From: Mesocentrotus franciscanus
Lineage: Eukaryota > Echinodermata > Echinoidea > Camarodonta > Strongylocentrotidae
DNA: 64,000 bases
Assembly (NCBI GenBank): GCA_037976565.1
Contig: CP137682.1
Location: 5,888,827 to 5,952,826, forward strand
Direction of reading: 5' to 3'
How positions within the stretch are numbered: position 1 is the stretch's first letter; each line of letters starts with the position of its first letter. The notes below the pieces were generated by a model. That model was given only the letters and a program-made list of their open reading frames with translations. It had not been told where the DNA came from and did not search any database. Positions 34,491 through 44,589 of the stretch are shown here, piece after piece. The position numbers and the translations under genes were made by a program.

Positions 34491-34534
34491 TTTCCAATTT
34501 TTAGCACTGTTCAGCGTGCTGAAATAGTCCTTAC

Positions 34535-34584
34535 CTTCAATAGCTCAGATCGGTCATACTGAATGGATGTCCGAAAGACCACAT
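34535..34584 (-). CDS. Sulfotransferase internal exon (50 nt)
   Basis: On the minus strand a CTTCAG acceptor precedes 34584, and AAG|GTAAGG, a strong donor, follows 34535. The first two bases finish a split codon; the rest reads VVFRTSIQYDRSELLK and ends in phase 0. It joins the main exon at 33406 as ELLK|VKSAAPS without breaking frame. It would belong to the stem region between membrane anchor and catalytic domain. Confidence 0.6.
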
Positions 34585-35250
34585 CTGAAGAAAAAAACGG
34601 AAAGCTTACTACATTAATTTGCGGGCGTAAACTGGATGATATATTTATTGATTATTAATAGGCCTATCGTTTTCTTTATATATTTCACATCTCAAATCAG
34701 AGTGATCTAGATCCAGCGACTAAACCAAAAAAAAAGGCCGACCACAGCACAAAATCTATATGGATATATATATATTATATAAACATAATTCAATTCGGAA
34801 AATCCTCCGTCACGGTGATAAACAAATAATGATTTAAATATTTGAAACAAAAATACTTGAGAATTCATTCTTGAACTCTCAAGGACTTTTATTTCAACTG
34901 TATAAATTATTATTATTACTATTATAATCATTATTATTATAATTATTATCATTGTTGTCATTATGTAATATATATGTATATATATATATGTATACAGTTA
35001 ACAACTACATTATTCATACCCTTACCAAATTGTATCATTGTTAAAGTGTGTGAAAAATTGATTTGTCCAGATTTATATTTCTTGGTGTGAAATGTTAAAG
35101 CTCACATCTAAAAGTATTCGACAAAGGCCCTAATTCAACCAGTCCACCTTTCATTATTCATGAGTTACGAAAAAAAAAAACATCAAATTTACGAGGGGTA
35201 TGAATAATTTAGTTGTTAAATGTATTATATATGTACATATGTATATGGTT

Positions 35251-35263
35251 TTATATATATACA

Positions 35264-35301
<38 letters not shown>

Positions 35302-35317
35302 TAATATATATATGAGA
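35251..35317. repeat. TA microsatellite
   Basis: Alternating TA run in the sulfotransferase intron. Confidence 0.9.
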
Positions 35318-35527
35318 GAAATCAGTTCAGTATGAGTAGAGAGATATATTTTGCATTTCTTTCAATTTCTTTACTGCCTTCCTTTTTGTGGAAATCACAT
35401 TCCTATGTCCCAATTACTCAAACATTCAGGAAAAGTCTTATGTTTTTTGCATAATTCATGTGCACGGCCAGAAGTTAACATTGTAATTTGCTTTCTTCAA
35501 TTAGTTTTTTTCCTCACCAGCCACTAA

Positions 35528-35798
35528 TGCCTCAGTCACACCTTTGCGTATTGCTGCGTATTTATGGCAAGCCGTTTTAACATTTATTTCTATTTCTTGA
35601 TTTTTAAGAAATGATTTTCTGTTGTAAAACAATGGTAATTCTTGACATCAAGAATTCGATTTATAGATATCAAGAATTCGATTTCTTGATATCAAGAATT
35701 CATTTCTTGATATCAAGAATTAGGAATAAATTTTAAAACGGCTTGCCATAAATACGCAGCAATACACAAGCCAAATACGCAAAGGTGTGACTGAGGCA
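35528..35798. mobile_element. TAA-flanked MITE, 271 bp
   Basis: The terminal inverted repeat TGCCTCAGTCACACCTTTGC continues to the GCTGCGTATTTATGGCAAGC segment and reaches the GCCGTTTTAA segment, about 54-68 bp per arm. The right arm has an extra CACAAGCCAAATACG segment. The 3 bp TAA flanks both ends (35525-35527 and 35799-35801), the target type of PIF/Harbinger. The centre holds tandem palindromic CTTGATATCAAGAATTC units. Confidence 0.87.
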
Positions 35799-36038
35799 TA
35801 ACAGCTCTGCGAGTGGATCCTGGATTTCATTCATTTATTTTCCTCATTCCAGTAAAAAATACATGCAAAATGCAAAATTATAATCAACGTTTCATGAACT
35901 ACAAAAGAATACACATAGAAACAAACGTACGAACGAAAAAGAAATTGACACCAGGGGGAAATAATGAGTAAACTAGTATGTGGATGGAGAAAAACAAAAG
36001 CAAAAGTTGCTTTCAGGATTAACAACTGATTCGGTGGA

Positions 36039-36200
36039 GGTGCCGTTGTATATATACAGTTCATTCACTTGAGTCCAGATGAAAAGGGTGAGGGTTCGAA
36101 TCTCAGGCCAGCACTAACGTCCTTTGGCAATCCACGATTGCCAATCTCCATCCACATATAAATGGGTACCCGATGTGCTAGAACGCCACATCGCTACAAG
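36039..36200 (+). mobile_element. tRNA-derived SINE, copy 3 (truncated)
   Basis: The head GGTGCCGTTG matches the head of copy 2, with a B box GGTTCGAATCT at 36094-36104. The body AGCACTAACGTCCTTTGGCAA, CCACATATAAATGGGTACCCG is of the same family. The downstream half is missing or replaced after about 36165-36200. Confidence 0.75.
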
Positions 36201-36360
36201 AGCGTCACGGCGTCGCGGACATGAGCGCTGAACAAGAAGCCACAAAAATTATTATCTTTAAAACTAAGGTGACTAATAAGTGGCAAACATCTGTCGGAAC
36301 GTGATGAAATTGGGTGTCTTGACAAATTTGCTCGGAAAAACCTATAAAATAGCTGCTTAC

Positions 36361-36404
36361 CTGTATGGAACAGCGCGAATGTGATTAAACCCAGCTGAGT
36401 AGCA
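36361..36404 (-). other. Candidate upstream sulfotransferase exon (44 nt)
   Basis: A very good donor (CATACAG|GTAAGC) closes a 44 nt stretch preceded by CCCTGTCAG. It reads ATQLGLITFALFHT and ends in phase 1, so joining to the exon at 34584 gives a GAT codon (...FHT-D-VVFRTS). No initiator ATG lies in this frame. It is a prediction from splice signals and phase only. Confidence 0.3.
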
Positions 36405-36578
36405 CTGACAGGGCACACTTGAACTTCATTATGCTCATTGTCGAAGAAGTTTTAAGAACTATTATGAAAGATTATGATAGTCAATTGTTGAAACTTTTTC
36501 CAAGTAGTCTTACATATAACCTGTAGTTTAGATTTCTAGAAACCTGGAAAGTTAGTTGGCAAGCTTTCGGTCATTTAC

Positions 36579-36712
36579 TCATGTGGGCTTTCTCAATTAA
36601 GCCAAGTGATCCTTCACACGGTTTCGGACTGTTTGCTGCCTCGAGATCACTGGAGCAAAGATAGGTGATCAACATTATGACCAAAGTTATCAAAGTAAAG
36701 GCTCGTATTCTA
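36579..36712 (-). other. Candidate membrane-anchor exon of the sulfotransferase
   Basis: The minus strand reads RIRAFTLITLVIMLITYLCSSDLEAANSPKP ... IEKAHM, a basic-then-hydrophobic segment like a type II Golgi anchor. It ends at a possible donor A|GTAAAT in phase 1, which would also join to the exon at 34584 (codon AAT). No ATG precedes it in frame; the upstream part is a CA microsatellite. An alternative to, or partner of, the 36361 exon. Confidence 0.25.
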
Positions 36713-39080
36713 CTACAATTTAAACCCGACGCTGGGTTTAATTTGTCCAAAATCGGGTGTGCGTGCGCGTGTGTGCGTGTGCGTGTGTGTGTGTGTGAGA
36801 GAGAAATTGGGTTTTTAAAGACGTGTATCAATCAGATATCATTATTACGTCTGGGGAACGACCTTTGACGTCACCATCCGAAAGACGTGACTAAGTTTCG
36901 AATCATGGTCCATTCAGAGTCAGTTTGCAGGCGAAGACAGAGCACTGAACTCTACAGTGTATAGTGAAGAGTTCAGTGAGATAACAGAAGTTAGTCTTAG
37001 GTCCAGGCTTTCCTTTGTTTCAGGTGATCTCAGCCCCTGAGTCGGATTTACTTGAATTAGTAGAATACGGGCCAGAGAATTTGGCCAACTTGGTTTCAAT
37101 TGGTCAAAATATGGCGTATATTCTTTTGTTGTTTGCTGTCCAACAAAGCAATAATCGTCATACTGCGCCCAACTCGAACCGGATTGCATTGGCCAAACTC
37201 TCCTAATCAATCACGCTGAACATAATGAATAACGAGAGTCCCTATTAGTCGGGTAGCATTGTGACATTTTTGGCCCAATAATTGTTTATTTTGTGATAAA
37301 AGCTCTAAAATTGCCACTCAGGTAGAGAAATAAATCATTAAAAAGTCATCAACAAAAATTGAATTCTTTCCTGTTTGCTTACTCCAAAATTGATAAATAG
37401 ATCAAATGTAGGTTTGATGTAATATGTTGCATTCATATCCGAATTTTCCAGGCCAAAAAAAATCATGAAACGTATTTTATGTGTCCATATTTGGTAAAAG
37501 TATCCATGTCGAAAATCGTCAAACTAGGGGTATCATCGGATAAATTTAATTACATTTAGGTGTGATAGGATGAGGAAGATAAATATATAAAGTTTCTAAA
37601 CACTTATGGGCCCAGTAAAAAAGTTGTTCAGGTGCTAATTTTGTATACTAAATGGGTCAATTTGATAAATTGGGGTCATTAAAGCACTCTTGGTTGACAG
37701 GTATGGATGAAGTATATCAAATTGGGGTCAGCAATTTATTATCATCCGATTTGAAGTTAGACATTATGTGGAGCAGGTGCCCAATTGATTTTTGTTTTAA
37801 GGGCCCAAAATACTCATGTTCAAATTAGGGGTTTTTTATATTAAGATTACAGACTTACATGTGTCCTTTCGAACGTTGATTATTTAAAGATGTACACACT
37901 TTTAAGCTTCTTAGACCTCCCAATTTGTTTTAGGTGACCTTTTAATATAGCGGCCTCATTTTCTACATCAACACCTAGTAAACTTATTGGTCTTTAGGGT
38001 CTTTATGATAGCTCTTTCATAATAAATGAAAAATCTAATAATCTATTTAATCTCCTTAATACTTGCCACTTACTCTGATAATCGTGTAGGGCCTGGTAAA
38101 GTATGCCTTTGTCAAAGAAGAACTCAAACTATTATTTATTTTTCCAAGTTGGCTCCCTTTTAACATGTAATTTGGGCAGTAGACAGCAAGAAAATGTATG
38201 AAGAATCAATCACTTGGCTCGAGGAGGTACACAGGAGTGATTGAAAGCTTGCCTACTTAACGTGAAAATTGGTAGATGCCTACAATTGTTATGATCATCC
38301 CTAATCAATGAAGTTTTCTGTATCAGGCTCACTATTGTGACATGAAGCGAAGATGAGTATCACAGCTTTGATTCTCTCATACATAGATGGCGGCATTTGA
38401 TGTGGATTATCTGTATCCATCGGATCAGTGTATTGGCTCAAAATAATGGGTATCATAAAGTCGGAGTAACACGTGATAAAACAATAATGCGATAATGAAT
38501 ATAGCTGTACAAATTTGATTCACTTCAGGATTATCCCCCTCATGCCCTCATGGGAGCGGCAAAGAACGTAAAAACTGGGATGGCGAGATAAGTAGAGATG
38601 ATTTTTGTCACATGACTGTGTGACCCCAGCGCTCGCTACCTCAGTGTAGTTTTCTGGCAAATTAACACCATGTCACCAGTACCCACTCGTCCTTTCCTAT
38701 CGCTTTAAATCTCATTGGATAGAAGAATACACATCTGAAAAGCAGTTCAATCGCTATCCATTTTCTTATAATACCAACTTCCTGTTCCGAAGGCTTTCAC
38801 CGACATAGTATACGATCGATTCTTCGACGTTGTCTGCCGTTAAAACACTAACACCAGTTAAAGAACATGGCCGTCAATCACTCCAAATTACTTTTATTTT
38901 GGAAATTCTGGCGTCAAATACAATGCGGTCATGCAACAAGAAATAGACACAATATGTGCAAAATTCTTTTTCATGCATCTGGTATGCTTTATGGCTTTGA
39001 ATACAAAATTACTGAGCCAAACCATAAAGTGTGAAATGCTTGTCCTCAAAGTGTAAATCAGCGGACTGTATCTGCCCGTG
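36713..39080. other. Long spacer without a recognisable gene
   Basis: A GT microsatellite at about 36757-36800. The rest is AT-rich unique-looking sequence. Short frames (36920-37210 on both strands) lack family features. Confidence 0.45.
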
Positions 39081-39093
39081 TATTTCCCTCTAT

Positions 39094-42000
39094 GGAGCTG
39101 GAGAAATACAGAATTGACATTGCTGCTCTGAGTGAAACACGTTTCTCCGAGTCAGGAAGGCTCGATGACATGGGCTACACATTCTTCTGGAGCGGCAAGC
39201 CGGACGGGGTACGACGAGAGGCTGGAGTGGGATTCGCCATCAGAAAAGAAATATTAGCGAAGCTCACAGAAATGCCAAAAGCGGTTAATGATAGAATTAT
39301 GACAATGACGGTACCACTGACGAAGAACGGAAATGCTACTCTCATCAGTGTTTACGCACCAACCATGACGAGTCCGGATGAAACAAAGGAGAACTTCTAC
39401 AATCAGCTTAGAAAAACGTTGCGGGACACCCCCCGGACTGACAAGCTATTCCTTCAATCTATTCCGTCATTAATAACTAAACAAATGGAAGTTTATGAAA
39501 TTTTATGTGCAGAGCAAATTGAAGAGGAACTCGCAAGACGCGTCATAGAGTTGCCAATTTGTCTTTGATTGATCGCAACTTCAGGAATTCGTAACTTTAT
39601 TATTTTCAGTCGGAATTTGAGCTCGCGCATGCGCCGGAAGAGACTTTGAGTGTTGGAGTGAACTTCCGTGTAGGCCTTGGTATCATCTGTAATCTACCTT
39701 CAAAGTGCACAATTTTAAATTTTAGACATTGTATATATATATACTATAATGTATTATCTTCAATAACTTCTCTTTACGTTGATTAAAATACTGCTTCAGC
39801 AAATAAATAATAAATAAGCTGATATTGATGGGAGACTTCAATGCCCGGGTAGGACGTGACTATGAGAAATGGCAGTCAGTGATTGGCAGGCACGGAATCG
39901 GTAACTGCAACACCAACGGTGAGCTACTTCTAGCGCTGTGCTCTGAGTTCGAACTCCTACTGACAAACACCGTGTTCAAGCAGAGGGAAGAACACAAAAC
40001 CACCTGGATGCACCCTCGCTCCAAGCATTGGCACCTGATTGATTACGTCATAACAAGACAACGAGACAGAATGGATATTCACAGCACAAGAACTATGCGT
40101 GGAGCTAACTGCTTGACCGATCACCAGCTACTAAGATCAAAGGTTGCATTTGCTTTACGTTCAAAGCATAGGAAGCAAGGAGCTACTAAACTTGCAAAGC
40201 TGAACACCGATCGGCTACACGTCAATACACAACGGCTAAATCTAGAGCAAGATATGGACAAAGCTCTGACGAACTGGGGAGTGCAAGAGGGAATGACAGT
40301 TGATCGACAGACCTGGGCATCACTCAGCAAAGTAGTATATGAGACAGCGAGCAACACCCTCGGTAAACCAGAGCGAAAACACCAGGACTGGTTTGACCCA
40401 GAAGACTCCGAGCTTTTGATACTCATGAAGAAAAGGGATGAAACACACCAACGTGTATTGCAGACTAGAAGCACCAGGTCCACCACCACCGCGTACAAGG
40501 AAGCCTGCAGACACTTGCAGAGGTACACACGGAAAATGAAAACCACCTGGTGGGAGAAAAGGCAGAGGACCTGCAACGCTCCGCAGACAATAATGACATG
40601 AAGTCCTTCTACACTGGACTGAAGGAAGTCTGGGGCCCCCAGACAAGGAGTACAGTTCATCTCAAGTCCCTGGACGGTAACACAACCTTTTCAGACAACA
40701 AAAGAGTGCTTGAACGATGGTCACAGCATTTTGAGACACTACTCAACCAGCCAGGAGATATCGAGCCTGCAGCGCGTGATAGGATCAACCAGCGACCTGT
40801 AGTTACTGCACTCGATGATATTCCAACACGAAAAGAGCTAAACCTGGCAATTGCCTCCTTGGCTGATGGCAAGGCCCCTGGAGTGGATGGGATACCAAGC
40901 GAGATATGGAAGCACGGAGGAGCCACGCTAATCAACAGTTTACTAATGCTGATACAACAAGCATGGGCAGAAGGCTCTGTACCTCAGGAATGGAAGGATG
41001 CTAATATTGTCACCATCTTCAAAAAGGAGATAGAACTCAGTGTGGAAACTACAGAGGAATATCGCTATTGTCGATAGCAGGGAAAGTTTTTGCCAGGATA
41101 CTTCTTAACAGATTGAATGCCCACATAACACCGGATATATTGCCAGAGACTCAATGCGGATTCCGAAACAACCGGAGCACAGTAGACATGATCTTCTGCC
41201 TCAGACAATTACAGGAGAAGTGTATCGAGCACAACCGATCGCTCTATGTGGTTTTTGTGGATTTCACCAAAGCATTTGACACTGTTGGTAGGACAGGTTT
41301 ATGCAACTACTCCGAAAGTATGGATGCCCTGAGAAGTTCACCGGAATGATAGAGTCACTACACACGGGTATGATGCCTAAAGTCAAGGAAGCAGGCGAAA
41401 CATCCGATAGCTTCCCTGTAAGTAACGGTGTAAAACAAGGATGTGTGTTGGCCCCTACGCTGTTCTCCATCTTCCTCTCGGCGATGCTGGAGGAGGCCTT
41501 TGCGGACTTTGAGGAGGGTGTATACATACAATCACGTCAAGACGCCGACCTCTTCAATGTTGCACACTTCAAAGCTAAGACGAAGTCTACACAGATTCTC
41601 GTGAGGGAACTCCTCTTTGCAGATGACAGTGCTCTTGTTGCTCATACACCAGAGCAGATGCAACATATTATAGATGTATTTTCATCAGCATCAAAGAAGT
41701 TCGGTCTACAAATAAACATCAAAAAGACTGAAGTACTATTCCAACCAGGGACAGACCATCGAGAGGAGGAGGAGATCCTTGTGGATGGGACAGCTCTAAA
41801 CCAGGTAGATGGCTTCACTTATCTCGGCAGCTCTATATCCAAAGACGGACGCATCGACTCTGAGCTGGTGAGAAGAATGTCAAAGGCCAGCAGTGCCTTT
41901 GGTAGACTGCGAATCAGGCTATGGAACAACCATCATGTCTCAACAAGAGTTAAGTGCAAAATATACAGGGCTATCGTCCTATCCACTCTCTTGTACGGTG

Positions 42001-42429
42001 CGGAAAGCTGGACTCTTTACACAAGTCAAGTAAGGAAACTTCACGCTTTCATGATGAGACACCTCCGAGCAATCATGAGAATTACATGGATGGACAAGGT
42101 GACCAACAAAGAGATTCTAGGGCGAGCAAACCTGCCTTCTATGGAGGACCTGCTCATCAGGAAAAACCTACGATGGACAGGCCATGTCATTAGGATGCCC
42201 TCTGAGAGGTTACCGAAGCAAATACTATTCTCGCAACTACCCGCTGGCGAAAGAGGGATTGGTCGACCACGGCTTCGCTGCAAGGACACGGTCAAGCGGA
42301 ACCTTAAGCGAAGGCAAATCAAAATCAAGACTTGGACAACTTCTGCAGGCCAGCGAGCTGTATGGAGAACAGCTGTAAAGTGAAAGTGAAGGCGGTCATT
42401 GTCGCTTCGCGACAGACAGCTACTACTAC
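39094..42429 (+). mobile_element. 5'-truncated LINE (RTE-like end), dead, 13 bp TSD
   Basis: It encodes an AP-type endonuclease (IDIAALSETRF, VYAPTM, then [29 protein letters not shown]) and a reverse transcriptase (DGKAPGVDGIPSEIW, ETQCGFRNNRSTVD, FVDFTKAFDTV, NGVKQGCVLAPTLFS, LLFADDSALV with FADD near 41630). The C-terminal part LLYGAESWTLY ... LRWTGHVIRM ... GRPRLRCKD is a form I associate with RTE-like elements; the clade is tentative. Frameshifts near 40556, 41030 and 41295 and a 373 bp insertion break it. It ends with a CTACTACTA tail. TATTTCCCTCTAT flanks it on both sides (39081-39093 and 42430-42442). The 5' end starts at the beginning of the endonuclease. Confidence 0.93.
39448..39820 (+). 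mobile_element. 373 bp insertion inside the LINE endonuclease
   Basis: The LINE frame reads TDK up to 39446 and resumes [12 protein letters not shown] at 39819. The sequence between is unrelated, ends in an AAATAAATAATAAAT tail and is bordered by AAGCT on both sides (39443-39447 and 39816-39820). The A-rich tail suggests a retroposed sequence of unknown family. Confidence 0.65.
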
Positions 42430-42777
42430 TATTTCCCTCTATTGGGATATATGAATAGTATGATAATAATATAATAATAAAATACTGCTTAAGCATCATA
42501 CTTTGCAGTTGGGTGTGATGGTCTGAATATATTTATTTGCGAGCGAGCGAGCAAATATTTTAAGATTTGTGAGGTCGCAGTGCAAAAAACTACATCCTAT
42601 AAAGAGAAAAAAACACAATTCTGATGGGATTTTAAGCACAATCTAATTATGAAAGACTGACAAGATATTTAATAAGAAACATAATTATATCATCTTTAAA
42701 TGCGAGCGAGCTTTGGGCGAAAGTAATGAAAAATTGCTCTTAGTTGCTTTAAATTATGAGCACAATTTATGCTGAAA

Positions 42778-43450
42778 GAGAAAAGGGGCGCATATCACTT
42801 ACTAGAAAAGAAAAGGGCACGTGTCAAAGTATCAGAGGTGAAAATGGGGCACTTCTCGCACCTGATAAGGGGCACTCACAAGAGATGAAAGGCACTTATG
42901 AGAACGGAACAGGGGCACTTATTACAAAGTTAAAGGGGCAAGTAAAAGAGGCAATTATAAGAGGTGAATGGGCACTTATCAGAGGTGGTAAGGGGCACCT
43001 CTTGTACCTGAAAAGGGGCACTCACCTGAGATGAATAGGGGCACTTGTGAGAATAGAAAGGGGAACTTATAACAAAGGAAATTGGCACTTGTAGGAAAAG
43101 GGACACCTATGAGATTATAATAGAGGTATTTATCAGAGGTGTGAGTAGAAGCATTTATGAGAAGGGAGGTGGCTCTTATTTAATAAAAAAAGGGGCATCT
43201 ATCAGAAGGAAAAAGGGCACTTATTAGAAAGAAAAGGGGGCACGTGTCAAAATAAAAGGGGGCACTTATTACAAAAGAAAAGAGCACTTTTTAAAGTAAA
43301 ATGGACACCTCTCAGATTTGAACAGGGCAATTATCAGACGTAAAGGGGCACTTATCAGAGTTGGTAAGAGGCAGTTATCATGGAATGTGGAACGGGCACC
43401 TATTTTTTTTTTAAAGGGGCACTTATCCGAAGTAAAAGGGGACAACAATA
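42778..43450. repeat. Degenerate GGGGCACTT(A)TCAGAGG minisatellite
   Basis: About 25 imperfect units of 22-32 bp with the core AAAGGGGCACTTATCAGA. It follows shortly after the LINE. Open frames inside (42756-43034, 43318-43572) read through the repeat and are not supported as genes. Confidence 0.85.
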
Positions 43451-44589
43451 GGTTTTTTTGCCTGACCATAAATTTGGGAATTTGTCATTTTCCAACAAAC
43501 GCATATAAAAGTAAAATATACAAAAAAGTGAGAAAAACCCGAGAAATCTTGTCATTTCAGCAACATTTGTAAATCACTGGAATTGCCATCGAATTAGAAA
43601 TAAACCACGTTTGAATTTTATTAGGGGGCAACTGCAAGCCCCCCAAGCTTTTATATACAGTGTGTGACGTCTGCAAGGCGGAGCGAATATTTAGCGAAAA
43701 TTTACCAATGCCAGCACTAACACGAAAGAAATGCACTCATGCACAGAGTTCAAGGGGATCCCTATAGGGGGTACTCCAAATGAGTAATAGAGATACCCCA
43801 AAAAAGGAGAGAAACAAGTTGTCATTGACTGGAGAAGCAGGGGGCACCTTTGCACCACATAATTCCAATTTAATTTACCACATATATTCCAATTTATAAC
43901 ATTAGCAACACGTTGGGAGGTTTAAAAATCCATGTTTTTCTATCGAAATTGTCATTCATTATCACCCATGTATATTTTTTTCATAGGCATTGCATTCTAC
44001 TACCACAATGTTAGCATTAAAAATAAAATATCACTGTTGCCAATTAAGAACGATATGTGATCAATTTAGCCCTTAAAAATGTCCGTCCTAAAAGGGTTCA
44101 CGAATCATCGAGATCAACCCCTACTCCTATAAAAGATACCATGATTCTGCCGAACACACACAAATATCATCGTGCAAAAAACAATGTTAACAACTTATGT
44201 TAAAACCTCATAAATTTGTGATGATGTATATGGAAATCAAATGAACATCACACAATGAATCCATTTTGTTACAGAAATTTGTACAGAATAAAGAGCTCCG
44301 TACTTGGCACTTCATAACCCAGTGGAATTTTTACCAGGGGGTTTAACTTGGAACATCTGTGTGAACAAGAGTAATTAATGATAACAAATTAAGGTATTTT
44401 TTTAACGCACCTAATATACACTGTGTTTCTTGGTTACTTCAACTTGATCGAGATTACTATTAAGCCAGAAACCTTCGCCTGCAAGACTATTTTTGTGGGG
44501 GTGGGTGGTCTTGGGTCTTTTCTTCGAATTCAAGAAGTGGACCAGATACGCGAAGTGGTCGTCATACTGCTAAATAAATGCATCACTGC
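43451..44589. other. Spacer containing a block repeated at 62247
   Basis: 44205-44345 (AAATCAAATGAACATCA, GAATAAAGAGC, CCAGTGGAATTTTTACCA) recurs at 62247-62395. In both places it is followed by the TLR C-terminal-cap relic. No TIR domain is found here on the minus strand, although it would be expected downstream of the pseudogene. Confidence 0.55.

Noticed and set aside
34162..34527. Ile/Val-rich 121-residue frame that looks like a membrane protein
   Set aside because: It comes from an ATT/GTC microsatellite in an intron.
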